The translations under genes were made by a program, and so were the position numbers. Below, in pieces: positions 9,491 through 18,377 of a stretch of 64,000 nt of DNA (positions within the stretch are counted from its first letter, which is position 1; each line of letters begins with the position of its first letter). The notes beneath the pieces were generated by a model. The model saw nothing but the letters and a program-made list of their open reading frames with translations. It had not been told where the DNA came from and ran no database searches. The stretch spans positions 124,001-188,000 of the forward strand of contig CANHGR010000003.1 in NCBI GenBank assembly GCA_947460875.1, read 5' to 3'. This DNA comes from Sphingobacteriaceae bacterium (GTDB taxonomy: Bacteria > Bacteroidota > Bacteroidia > Sphingobacteriales > Sphingobacteriaceae).

Positions 9491-10288
9491 TCAAGAAGTC
9501 GGGAAAATCTGTGCAGCAGGATTCTCAAAATGCTTCAAATCAACAATTGATCCATCAAAAACAGCATAAGAATTGAAATTAGTCCATTCGCCAAGATTAA
9601 TATAACGCGCCCCCCCACGCATATTAAGGCTTATAGGGAGGTGACGGTGACCAAAGATCATGTAATCATAATGCTCCTTTTGCAAAAGCCCCTTACAATA
9701 ACTTACCAGCCATTCATTTTCTTCGCCCAAAAATTCTTCTTCACTACCACTAGTTATCCGACTTTGTCTCGACCATCTATTTGCTATCCAATAGCCAAGA
9801 TCAGGATGCATTACGCCAAATAACCATTGGGAAGTTTTACTTCTAAAAATCTTCTTGAGCAATTTATATTTCAGATCACCGGGACCAAGACCATCGCCAT
9901 GGTGTAAATAGAACTTTTTTCCGCTACGCTCAATGATCAACTCATTTGAAATAATTTCAATGCCCAGCTCCTTGGTAAAATAATCGAACATCCACATATC
10001 GTGATTGCCTCGAAAGAAGACCATTTTAATGCCGGCATCACATAATTCAGCGAATTTGCCCTGTAAACGAATAAATCCTTTTGGAATAACGGACTTGTAT
10101 TCAAACCAGAAATCAAATATATCTCCCATGAGATAGATCTCGGCAGCGTCTGATTTGATTGAATCAAGCCATCGAACAATCCTATCTTCGCGAATTCTAC
10201 TTGAGTGATGGTCTGGAGCACCAAGATGAAAGTCTGATGCGAAATAGATTTTATTTGGCTCCTTAGGCTCTATGCTAGATTCTATCAT
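9491..10288 (-). CDS. lpxH: UDP-2,3-diacylglucosamine diphosphatase (LpxH-type)
   Basis: Calcineurin-like metallophosphoesterase hydrolysing UDP-2,3-diacylglucosamine to lipid X in lipid A synthesis, at the inner face of the cytoplasmic membrane. Metal-binding motifs run in order: D19-x-H21 (SDFHLG), GD56 (MGDIFDFW), GN95H96D (FRGNHDMW), and HHGDG near 134, with GHRH near 215. The insert between them (KLLKKIFRSKTSQWLF) is amphipathic and basic, as expected for a membrane-associating lid. 265 residues. It stands between ctpA and prfA, each probably with its own promoter. Confidence 0.9.
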   Translation of the reverse strand: MIESSIEPKEPNKIYFASDFHLGAPDHHSSRIREDRIVRWLDSIKSDAAEIYLMGDIFDFWFEYKSVIPKGFIRLQGKFAELCDAGIKMVFFRGNHDMWMFDYFTKELGIEIISNELIIERSGKKFYLHHGDGLGPGDLKYKLLKKIFRSKTSQWLFGVMHPDLGYWIANRWSRQSRITSGSEEEFLGEENEWLVSYCKGLLQKEHYDYMIFGHRHLPISLNMRGGARYINLGEWTNFNSYAVFDGSIVDLKHFENPAAQIFPTS

Positions 10289-10292
10289 TACC

Positions 10293-10300
10293 CAAAAGTA
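10293..10300 (-). promoter_or_regulatory. lpxH -7 box TACTTTTG
   Basis: Perfect TAnnTTTG on the minus strand only 4 nt before the lpxH ATG, which predicts transcription starting at the start codon. No other Met lies between the ATG and the conserved DFHLG, so the start is well defined. Confidence 0.45.
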
Positions 10301-10332
10301 ACTAAATTACCCGTGGCATTAAATGAATCAAT

Positions 10333-12030
10333 TTACGCTCCTGGCTTACCAATTGATTTATAGGTGCCCTCGCCTTTCAAGATAGATGCAACAGTAGACT
10401 TGTTTTGTAAAATTTTAAGCGCTTCTGCCATCTCTTCATCATATTTGAAGCTATTCTCAATTCTACCGTTCTGATAATAATATCTTGAGGCGATCTCATT
10501 TTCAAGTAAGCGACGAATCTCGTCTTTGAACTGATTAAGATCATTTTTCTTACTGGTTGAGACTTTACTTCTTAACGCTTCGTATTCTGATTTAATCTCT
10601 GAAAGTTTTTCTTCGTTTTCAGCCTCGGTTTTCAATACTGCCAGTACCTGTTCTGTTCGGGTATTATAGTTATAATCTTTTCCGTTTAGAAAGCTGGCAA
10701 AATCAGCATATTCCGCGTCCGATAGTCTGAAGGCTTTAGCATCCGGAATTGTGGCTTTAGCTGCACGATACTTCGTTGCATAATCAAAAATAAAGAACTT
10801 GCTTTCCAAAATCTGAGTGATCATGTTCTTTTTAAACGCCTTTGTAAAAATATCAGGATATACACCACTCCCGTCATATACAAAGCGTCCACCTTTCGTT
10901 TTGTACTGGGTAATGAGCGAGTCAGCTACCTTTTCTACATTACCATCTGCAGTTCTGTGGGTATAGTCCAAGGCCTGAATACATCGCCCTGAGGGAGTAT
11001 AATACTTAGCGATAGTGATTTTAACAAGACTATTGTATTTTGGAAGGTTAAATGTCTGCTGCACAAGACCTTTGCCGTAACTTCGTTGTCCTATAATAAC
11101 CGCCCTGTCAAGATCTTGCAGAGAACCGGCTACAATTTCGGATGCGGAAGCAGAACGGCTATTAACCAAAACCACTAAGGGCAATGTTGGCTCAATAGGC
11201 TCTAACATTGTTTTATAGGTAACAGTTTTCTCACGGTTGCGGCCTTTTTGTGTTACAGCAACAAGATCTCTTTCTATAAAGAGGTTTACGATCTTTACTG
11301 ATTCCTGTAGAATCCCTCCACCATTATTTCTAAGATCGAGCACCAAGCCGCTCAGGTTATTTTTGCGGAGTTCCAATAAAGCATCTCTAACTTCTTGAGC
11401 AGAATTTTCTAGAAAGCGATCAAGTTTAATATAGCCCACGTTATTTTCCAACATTCCATAATAGGGCACGTTTAGTTGTACTATTTCATCACGCAGAAAG
11501 CTTTTCTCTAAAGGCTGACTTTCTCCTTGCCGACTGAGGACAATTTTTACCGGCGTGCTTTTCGGACCTTTAAGCAGTAGACTTATTTGATCGTTGTTCT
11601 TCCCTTTTACAGCCGTTCCATTTATCTGAATAATCTCATCGCCAGCTCTAATGTCTGCCTTTTGTGCCGGCGACCCTTCAAAAGGTTCGGATATGATAAT
11701 TTTGTCATCTCGAGTGATGACGCTGGCTCCTATACCACCGTACTGCGTACTAACATATTGTAATTTATAGTTCTCCATGTCAGATTCCTGCACAAAATTT
11801 GTATAGGGATCTAGAGTAGCAAGCATGGCATCGATACCTGTTTTCATCAACTTAGATGAATTTACGTCATCCACATAATTGATGCTCAACTCCTCATAGA
11901 CATAATTAAAAATCTCTAGGTTCTTAGATATTTGGAAAAGGTCTTCGCGGAAAGCAAAAGAACCGACAGCCGTTATTAAACAGGCAATGAGGACTAATTT
12001 TTTTAAGAAAAAATGCTTTTTCTGCTCCAT
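10333..12030 (-). CDS. S41 C-terminal processing peptidase
   Basis: CtpA-type serine protease that trims the C-termini of periplasmic proteins. From ATG 12030 (MEQKKHF) it has 565 residues. Order: N-terminal signal or anchor helix (LVLIACLITAVGSFAF), a PDZ domain at about 92-167 (YGGIGA to LSRQGE), then the S41 protease with Ser295 in SASAS and Lys320 in YGKGLVQ, spaced 25 residues apart as in Prc. About 170 C-terminal residues form a helical, charged extension. The TTG three codons upstream is a less likely start. Confidence 0.92.
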   Translation of the reverse strand: MEQKKHFFLKKLVLIACLITAVGSFAFREDLFQISKNLEIFNYVYEELSINYVDDVNSSKLMKTGIDAMLATLDPYTNFVQESDMENYKLQYVSTQYGGIGASVITRDDKIIISEPFEGSPAQKADIRAGDEIIQINGTAVKGKNNDQISLLLKGPKSTPVKIVLSRQGESQPLEKSFLRDEIVQLNVPYYGMLENNVGYIKLDRFLENSAQEVRDALLELRKNNLSGLVLDLRNNGGGILQESVKIVNLFIERDLVAVTQKGRNREKTVTYKTMLEPIEPTLPLVVLVNSRSASASEIVAGSLQDLDRAVIIGQRSYGKGLVQQTFNLPKYNSLVKITIAKYYTPSGRCIQALDYTHRTADGNVEKVADSLITQYKTKGGRFVYDGSGVYPDIFTKAFKKNMITQILESKFFIFDYATKYRAAKATIPDAKAFRLSDAEYADFASFLNGKDYNYNTRTEQVLAVLKTEAENEEKLSEIKSEYEALRSKVSTSKKNDLNQFKDEIRRLLENEIASRYYYQNGRIENSFKYDEEMAEALKILQNKSTVASILKGEGTYKSIGKPGA

Positions 12031-12106
12031 AAACGACAATAATTCTAAAAATACGAAATTGGATTCAGAAATTATCTAATTCTTTAGTTAGGGAGCCAGC
12101 CTCGAA

Positions 12107-12322
12107 TCATAGTCGGTTAGTATCGATATTGGCTAAACCTTTTTTCAAGGTAAAAACAACATATTCGCGGCTGCGCTTAACGCGATCCATTAAATGCAGA
12201 ATTAGTTTTTCTTCGCCACCCTGTTCATATTGAAGATCTTCATCCGTAAGTTGATTATACTTCCGTTTCAGTTTTAATTTTAAACGGCTCCAGTCTTCGC
12301 TGCTGATACTTAGCTCTGCCAT
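12107..12322 (-). CDS. CsbD-like general stress protein
   Basis: A 71-residue soluble helical protein. WSRLKLKLKRKYNQLTDEDLQYEQGGEE matches the CsbD family pattern (W..LKGKLK.KYG.LTDDDL.Y.EG..D), whose members rise under general stress but have no known activity. The C-terminal KKGLANIDTNRL departs from the usual repeat. It lies 67 bp upstream of ctpA on the same strand but has its own -7 box at 12337-12344. Confidence 0.75.
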   Translation of the reverse strand: MAELSISSEDWSRLKLKLKRKYNQLTDEDLQYEQGGEEKLILHLMDRVKRSREYVVFTLKKGLANIDTNRL

Positions 12323-12336
12323 AATTTTCTTTGTGA

Positions 12337-12344
12337 CAAAAGTA
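12337..12344 (-). promoter_or_regulatory. -7 box of the CsbD-like gene, TACTTTTG
   Basis: Matches TAnnTTTG on the minus strand and lies 14 nt before the ATG, a normal short leader. The -33 region is not clear. Confidence 0.4.
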
Positions 12345-12451
12345 AATATTTACCGTCTATATCTAAAATAGGTTTATCAATCTATGCTTAGCAACATTTT
12401 TGACGAATATGAGTTTAGTGGTATAGTATCTTGAAACTAAAAACAAATTAT

Positions 12452-13066
12452 ATGAAAAGAATTATTTTATTGAGCTGCTTATTTTTGTTAACAACGATCG
12501 CAGCATTCGCGCAATTGCCATCTTTTAACTTGGGTTTAAAAGCAGGAGCAAATTATTCAAGCCTAAAAACATCGAGCGACCTTACAGACCAGAACAGGAT
12601 TCTTGGCTATCAAATTGGAGCATGGGCACGGATAGGCGGAGGAGGATTTTATTTGCAGCCGGAAGCATATCTAGGAAGCAAAGGAAATGATTTTATTCGA
12701 ATTGAGCAGGAAGATGGTGTTCAAGCTTCCGCAAGCGGAAAAGTGCGCTTTACGACACTTGATGTGCCGCTATTACTAGGCAACAAAATTGGAATCGACA
12801 AACTCAATATACGCTTTATGGCCGGTCCGGTGGCATCTTTTATCATAGACAAGAAAACTACTTTCGCTTCAGCCTATGACGATGTAACCAATTTTGGCAA
12901 CTATAAAGATCAGACTTGGGGTGCTCAAGCCGGTGCCGGTGTAGACATCGGTAATCTCTCTTTCGATTTACGTTACGAAGCCGGGTTAAGCAACGTTAGC
13001 CGCAGTGGCCAATATGATCAAAAGCAAAATCTTTGGCATTTGAGCCTTGGATTAAAACTGCTATAG
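12452..13066 (+). CDS. Outer-membrane beta-barrel protein (PorT-like)
   Basis: From ATG 12452 the protein begins MKRIILLSCLFLLTTIAAFAQ, a type I signal peptide ending in AFAQ. The upstream TTG start would add seven residues ahead of the signal and is rejected. The 204-residue product has alternating strands and glycine-rich turns (LGLKAGANYSSLK near the start, LWHLSLGLKLL at the end), typical of the eight-stranded outer_membrane beta-barrel family common in Bacteroidota. It carries a C-terminal aromatic/Leu strand rather than a T9SS tail. No ligand can be inferred. Confidence 0.85.
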   Translation: MKRIILLSCLFLLTTIAAFAQLPSFNLGLKAGANYSSLKTSSDLTDQNRILGYQIGAWARIGGGGFYLQPEAYLGSKGNDFIRIEQEDGVQASASGKVRFTTLDVPLLLGNKIGIDKLNIRFMAGPVASFIIDKKTTFASAYDDVTNFGNYKDQTWGAQAGAGVDIGNLSFDLRYEAGLSNVSRSGQYDQKQNLWHLSLGLKLL

Positions 13067-13112
13067 TCTTACAGTCCGAGTTTACCTTAGATCGGTAGAC
13101 TCAGGCTTGAGT

Positions 13113-14288
13113 TTAACCCGGTAAGCAGATCTTTCCCATCGTTACAGCAGGCAGGTTCTGAATACTCAAACAAGAACTGCTTAATGTTTCATTAGCCAAA
13201 ATGGCAAATAAAATTGCTTCTTTCGCATCGGGATCAATGCCTAACTCCTTTGTTGTTTTAAGTGAAACATCTGGCATAGCTTTTTTTAATTCATTAAAAA
13301 TCATTGGATTATGGCAACCACCACCACTTGCGTATACAGTTAATGGTGCTTCAAAATTGTTTACATTCTTCGCGATAACTTCAACTGTTAAGCGCGTTAG
13401 AGTAGCAATTAGGTCTTCTGGTGATACTTGGGAAATGCCTTCATAAGCCATCGATTGGTTGATAAAATCAAGATTAAATAATTCTGGACCCACGGTTTTT
13501 GGCAAGGAGTCGTTAAAGAAAGAGTGCTCTAGCATCGCGCTAAGCAACTTATTATTCACTTCGCCGACGGCGGCTATTAGGCCATTGTTATCAAAAGCTG
13601 CATTGTAATATTTTGCTGTTAATGCATTTATCATAGTATTTCCCGGTCCAATATCTGATGAGATTATTTTTGAAGGGTTTCCATCAAGCGGGATGAATGT
13701 AAAGTTTGCTATGCCGCCGATATTTAATAAAATCCTATTTTCCTGATCGGATGAAAAAAGCAGAGCATCTGCATACAATGCCAGTGGCGCACCCTCACCA
13801 CCTGCAGCAATATTTTTCTGCCTAAAGTCGCATAGAGTAATGATTCCGGTTTTTACCGCGATATGATCACCATCGCCTATTTGCAAGCTGGCATTAGGAT
13901 ATTCTGCTAATTTATGAAGACGCTTAGGCGCATGGTAGATCGTTTGCCCATGGCTTGCAATACAATCAATAGCATCTTTTTCAACATTCCATTTCTGCAA
14001 GCAATGGAGAATCATCTCAGCGTGCTTGCTTGCGATAACCTTATTTAAAATACACAGCTTCTCTAGGTCTACTTGCTTTTTTGAAAATACCAATTGCACA
14101 TCCTTTCTAAATGCATCCTGATAGACAATCGTTTCAAATTCAAGCAATTCTACAGACGTTTCTAATCCGCTACCGCTTATCTTACATAAAGCAAGATCGA
14201 GCCCGTCGAGCGATGTGCCAGACATCAGGCCTACAATAAGGCGTTCAGATTTTTGGGATATTTCGTAAAGTCGGCTGATATAATTCAC
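13113..14288 (-). CDS. anmK: Anhydro-N-acetylmuramic acid kinase
   Basis: Phosphorylates and opens 1,6-anhydro-MurNAc from cell-wall turnover, giving MurNAc-6-phosphate. The ATP/sugar-kinase signatures are LIVGLMSGTSLDGLDLAL, ASHGQTIYH, LQIGDGDHIA, LNIGGIANFT, DIGPGNTMIN and ASGGGCHNP. The open frame extends to 14396 but would overlap the divergent gene at 14367 and encode a hydrophobic non-family segment. GTG 14288 (VNYISRLYEISQ) gives 391 residues and starts where Bacteroidota homologues start. The start choice is an inference. It sits convergent to the porin-like gene and divergent from a NagX-like gene. Confidence 0.92.
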   Translation of the reverse strand: MNYISRLYEISQKSERLIVGLMSGTSLDGLDLALCKISGSGLETSVELLEFETIVYQDAFRKDVQLVFSKKQVDLEKLCILNKVIASKHAEMILHCLQKWNVEKDAIDCIASHGQTIYHAPKRLHKLAEYPNASLQIGDGDHIAVKTGIITLCDFRQKNIAAGGEGAPLALYADALLFSSDQENRILLNIGGIANFTFIPLDGNPSKIISSDIGPGNTMINALTAKYYNAAFDNNGLIAAVGEVNNKLLSAMLEHSFFNDSLPKTVGPELFNLDFINQSMAYEGISQVSPEDLIATLTRLTVEVIAKNVNNFEAPLTVYASGGGCHNPMIFNELKKAMPDVSLKTTKELGIDPDAKEAILFAILANETLSSSCLSIQNLPAVTMGKICLPG

Positions 14289-14366
14289 GCCTAAATATAC
14301 TAAAAGGCTTGCGCCCTGATTTGAAATAATTATAAATCTACACCCTAAAATGTTAATTTTATTACG

Positions 14367-15521
14367 ATGAGCATCAACTTTCAAAACGGCGATCAACGCT
14401 TACTTTCCTTAGATGTTTTTAGAGGAATAACTGTAGCAGCAATGATCTTAGTTAATAATCCCGGCGACTGGGGCCATATATATGGGCCCTTAAAACACTC
14501 CGACTGGAACGGCTGCACACCTACTGACCTTATTTTTCCATTTTTTCTGTTCATTATCGGTGTGTCTATTGTTTTTTCACTGAAAAAAAAGAAAGAAAGG
14601 AATCTAGATCAGTCAAAGCAGATAACCGGAATCGCTCGTCGGTCTGTAATAATTTTCGGACTCGGAATTATCCTTGCTCTATTACCCCTGGCCCTCACAG
14701 ATCCGATTGAAGCTTTTAAAACTGTTAGAATTCCCGGTGTTTTACAGCGAATTGCATTGGTTTACTTTTTTACTGCCGTTATCTTTTTAAAATCCTCTTT
14801 GCAAGCGCGAGCTTGGATGTTGGTTTTTATACTCCTTTTATATTGGGCACTGATGGCCTTTGTCCCCGTTCCCAACACGGGATATCCAAGTCTGGAAAAA
14901 GAGACAAATATGGGCGCATGGCTAGATCGTCTAGTATTTACTCCTGCCCATTTATGGAAAGAATCAAACTTTTGGGATCCGGAAGGACTTCTTGGAACCA
15001 TGCCATCCATCGCAACTGCGCTGATTGGTGTTTTAGTTGGCATCCGATTAAATAAAAGAGGCCAAACTGAAAATGAAAAGGCAACATGGCTGACACTTTT
15101 TGGGGCTGTTATGCTCGCAAGCGGTGCATTTTGGGGTTTATACTTTCCGATAAATAAAGCCTTGTGGACCAGTTCATATGTACTGTATACCGGAGGCTTT
15201 GCTTGTTTATCTTTAGCAGGATGTTATTGGCTTATTGATGTAAAAGGATATCAGCGCTGGACAAAGCCTTTCGTTATGTACGGTGTAAACGCAATAACCG
15301 TATTTTTCTTTTCAGCAATCATCGCGAAAGCATTAAATTTTATAAAATTAACAACGACCGACGGCAGGATAATCAGTGCTAAAGAATGGATCTATAAACA
15401 ATTATTTGCCTCTAATTTTTCAGACTATAATGCTTCTTTGATGTATGCGATATGTTTTGTGCTTTTTTGGCAGGCCGTTTTATGGTGGATGTACAACAAA
15501 AAGATTATCGTGAAAGTTTAA
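14367..15521 (+). CDS. Heparan-alpha-glucosaminide N-acetyltransferase-like membrane protein
   Basis: A 384-residue polytopic inner-membrane protein (about ten helices) of the HGSNAT/NagX/DUF5009 type. The N-terminus RLLSLDVFRGITVAAMILVNNPGDW and CTPTDLIFPFFLFIIGVSI match the family's conserved first loop and helix. In lysosomal HGSNAT a His in this loop receives acetyl from acetyl-CoA for transfer to glucosamine; here H62-type candidates are in YGPLKHSDWNG. Divergence from anmK, 78 bp apart, suggests amino-sugar recovery or modification. The substrate is unproven. Confidence 0.88.
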   Translation: MSINFQNGDQRLLSLDVFRGITVAAMILVNNPGDWGHIYGPLKHSDWNGCTPTDLIFPFFLFIIGVSIVFSLKKKKERNLDQSKQITGIARRSVIIFGLGIILALLPLALTDPIEAFKTVRIPGVLQRIALVYFFTAVIFLKSSLQARAWMLVFILLLYWALMAFVPVPNTGYPSLEKETNMGAWLDRLVFTPAHLWKESNFWDPEGLLGTMPSIATALIGVLVGIRLNKRGQTENEKATWLTLFGAVMLASGAFWGLYFPINKALWTSSYVLYTGGFACLSLAGCYWLIDVKGYQRWTKPFVMYGVNAITVFFFSAIIAKALNFIKLTTTDGRIISAKEWIYKQLFASNFSDYNASLMYAICFVLFWQAVLWWMYNKKIIVKV

Positions 15522-15559
15522 ATTTTTTCATATTTTGGATACGCATTAAATAATATATT

Positions 15560-18376
15560 ATGAAAACTTGTAGGTTACTTGTTAATGCTCTAGCAATTTT
15601 ATCATTATTTTCCGGCTATTCTTTTGCGCAGACTACTGCGCTCGTAAGGAATGAAACAGTTCCTTTAGATACGAATGTCAAAGTTGGCAAACTGCCCAAT
15701 GGCTTTACGTATTATATCAGAAAAAATATTGAACCCAAAAACCGTGCTACACTGTATCTGGCCGTAAAAGCAGGGTCCATCTTAGAAACAGATGAGCAGC
15801 AGGGGCTTGCACATTTCATGGAACACATGGGCTTTAACGGCACCAAGAACTACCCAAAGAACGATCTTGTAAATTATCTGCAAAAATCTGGCGTTCGCTT
15901 TGGAGCAGATCTTAACGCCTACACAAGTTTTGACGAAACAGTCTATCAGCTTCCAATTCCAACAGATGATCCGGAATTGTTTAAGAATGGCATACAGATC
16001 ATGCGCGATTGGGCCCAGGAGGCAACTCTTGATCCGGCTGAGATTGACAAAGAACGCGGTGTTGTTTTAGAAGAAAAGCGGCTCGGCAAAGGTGCCGGCG
16101 AGCGTATGCGGAACCAATACCTTCCACTACAGTTAAATGGATCCCGCTTCGCTCAGCGATTACCCATCGGGAACGAAGAGGTTCTGAAAAATTTTAAGCC
16201 GGAAACCATTCGGCAGTTTTACAGCAACTGGTATAGACCAAACCTCCAGGCGTTAATTGTGGTGGGAGATATCGATGTGAAAGCTATTGAAGAAATGATT
16301 AAGGCAAAGTTTTCAGATTTAAAAATGCCTGCAAATGCCCCTGTACGCACGGAATACAAAATCCCATTGCTAAATAAAAATCAATTTATCGTTGTAACGG
16401 ATCCCGAGATGACCGCTACAGTTGCGCAGATTCTGTTTAAGCATCCGGAAATGAAAGTTCAAACAACCGACGATTTTCGTGCGTCGTTAATCCGTTCTTT
16501 ATATAATCAAATGTCTGCAGCCCGATTTAGCGAGCTCTCCAAACAAGCAGACCCACCGTTTTTACAAGGTGGAAACAGCATCGGCGGCTTCCTTGCCGGA
16601 CTGGATGTAGCGTCCTCTCAAGTTGTTGCCAAACCAGGCGAACTTGAAAGAGGCTTCAAAGCAGTTTGGAAAGAATTAGAGAAAATTAAGCGATTTGGAT
16701 TTACGAAGACAGAACTTGATCGCGCTAAGCAAACTTTCATGGCCTATTACGAGTCTGCGTACAAAGAAAAAGATAAAACAGAATCTGGGAATTTCGCAGA
16801 CGAATACTTAAGACATTTTATTGACGGCGAAGCAAGTCCGGGAATCGAGTATGAGTTTAATTTTTATAAAAATCGGATAGGGGATGTTACAGTAGCGGAG
16901 GTTAATAAACTGGCTAAGCAATACATTACAGACCTGAACCGTGATATAATCATTATGGGGCCCGAAAACGATAAAGCTAGCCTGCCAGATGAAGCAAAAG
17001 TAAATAGCTGGATACAAGCCACATTGTCGGAAAATATTATTGCATATGTTGACCAAGTCTCTAACAAACCGTTTTTGGCTCAGAAGCCCGCATCCGGAAA
17101 GGTTGTTAAAGAGACCGAAATCAATGAAATTGGTATCAAAGAATGGACATTAAGCAATGGCGTTAAAGTTGTATTAAAACCAACAGATTTTAAGAATGAT
17201 GAAATTTCATTCTATGCTTATAGTCCAGGAGGAACATCCTTATACAGCGATAGCGATTACCAGTCTGCAGCTAATGCTTCAGGAATTATCTCCAGAAGTG
17301 GTGTTGGAGAATATAATTCTATTGAACTGAGCAAATACCTTACAGGAAAAAGAGCCACAGCCTCGCCATTTATTTCTGAACGCTTCGAAGGAATAAGCGG
17401 AGGTGCAAGTCCGAATGAGCTGGAAACTGCCTTGCAGCTGACTTACTTGTATCTTACTCAGCCCAGAACTGACCCGGAAATTTTTAAAGGAATTATCGGT
17501 CAGCAAAAAGCAGGACTAGCTAACCGAAGTAATGATCCAAGTTCAGTTTTTGCCGATAGCGTGGCCGCCTTATTGGGCAATTATAACATTAGACGCACTG
17601 GCCCAAGTATTCAAAAGCTCGATCAAATCAATTTAGATAAAGCATATAGTATCTACAAAGAGCGTTTCGCCGACATCAGCGATTTCACATTCTTTTTTGT
17701 AGGAAGCTTTGACCCTGAAAAGTTAAAACCCTTAGTAGAACAGTATATTGGCTCATTGCCTGCTACCGGCAGGAAGGAACAAGCACGAGATTTAGGGATA
17801 ACTTCACCAGGAGGCAAAGTTTCAAAAACTATCAAAAAAGGCAAAGAGCTTACTGCAAGGGTTAGACTATTATTTAGCGGCGACTATAAATACAGTGTAA
17901 CCGATAATATTCAAATGGATGCACTGACAGAAGTACTAAATATTAAATTAATAGAACGCTTGCGCGAAGATGAAGGTGGTGTTTACGGCGTAAGTGCCAG
18001 CGTCTCTTATACAAAGTATCCTAAGGAGCGGTATAACCTAAATATTTCATTCGGATGCGCTCCGGAAAATATTGAAAAACTTATTGCCTCCACATTAGAC
18101 GAGATCAAAAAAATTAGAGACAACGGAGCAGTCGGCACTGACATTGAAAAATATGTTGCAGAAGAAACCAGAGTAACAGAGACACAACTAAAAGACAATG
18201 GATTTTGGACCGGCTATCTAATAGAAGGATATCAAAACAATGAAGACCCTAAACGACTTTTAAGCTATCTTGGATCGCTAAAAATTGTAACGCCACAAAC
18301 GCTGAAACTGGTAGCTGAAAAATATCTCAACGGAGATAACTTAATAAGAATGGTACTTTTACCTGAAGATAAATAG
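15560..18376 (+). CDS. M16 family zinc metallopeptidase, two-domain
   Basis: A 938-residue pitrilysin/PqqL-like protease with a signal peptide (LVNALAILSLFSGYSFAQ), so periplasmic. The inverted zinc motif H85-x-x-E88-H89 lies in AHFMEHMGFNG, with the distal acidic ligand expected in the following ERGVVLEEKRLG. A second M16 repeat begins near residue 530 (EWTLSNGVKVVLKPTDF) and lacks the HxxEH motif, as usual for the inactive half. ERLREDEGGVYGVSAS near 800 is the conserved R/Y site for substrate C-terminus binding. It probably degrades peptides in the periplasm. Confidence 0.93.
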   Translation: MKTCRLLVNALAILSLFSGYSFAQTTALVRNETVPLDTNVKVGKLPNGFTYYIRKNIEPKNRATLYLAVKAGSILETDEQQGLAHFMEHMGFNGTKNYPKNDLVNYLQKSGVRFGADLNAYTSFDETVYQLPIPTDDPELFKNGIQIMRDWAQEATLDPAEIDKERGVVLEEKRLGKGAGERMRNQYLPLQLNGSRFAQRLPIGNEEVLKNFKPETIRQFYSNWYRPNLQALIVVGDIDVKAIEEMIKAKFSDLKMPANAPVRTEYKIPLLNKNQFIVVTDPEMTATVAQILFKHPEMKVQTTDDFRASLIRSLYNQMSAARFSELSKQADPPFLQGGNSIGGFLAGLDVASSQVVAKPGELERGFKAVWKELEKIKRFGFTKTELDRAKQTFMAYYESAYKEKDKTESGNFADEYLRHFIDGEASPGIEYEFNFYKNRIGDVTVAEVNKLAKQYITDLNRDIIIMGPENDKASLPDEAKVNSWIQATLSENIIAYVDQVSNKPFLAQKPASGKVVKETEINEIGIKEWTLSNGVKVVLKPTDFKNDEISFYAYSPGGTSLYSDSDYQSAANASGIISRSGVGEYNSIELSKYLTGKRATASPFISERFEGISGGASPNELETALQLTYLYLTQPRTDPEIFKGIIGQQKAGLANRSNDPSSVFADSVAALLGNYNIRRTGPSIQKLDQINLDKAYSIYKERFADISDFTFFFVGSFDPEKLKPLVEQYIGSLPATGRKEQARDLGITSPGGKVSKTIKKGKELTARVRLLFSGDYKYSVTDNIQMDALTEVLNIKLIERLREDEGGVYGVSASVSYTKYPKERYNLNISFGCAPENIEKLIASTLDEIKKIRDNGAVGTDIEKYVAEETRVTETQLKDNGFWTGYLIEGYQNNEDPKRLLSYLGSLKIVTPQTLKLVAEKYLNGDNLIRMVLLPEDK

Positions 18377-18377
18377 G

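Noticed and set aside
13075-13105. Hairpin GAGTTTACC/GGTAGACTC between the porin-like and anmK genes
   Set aside because: No U-run on either strand, so not called a terminator; it may still help separate the convergent genes.
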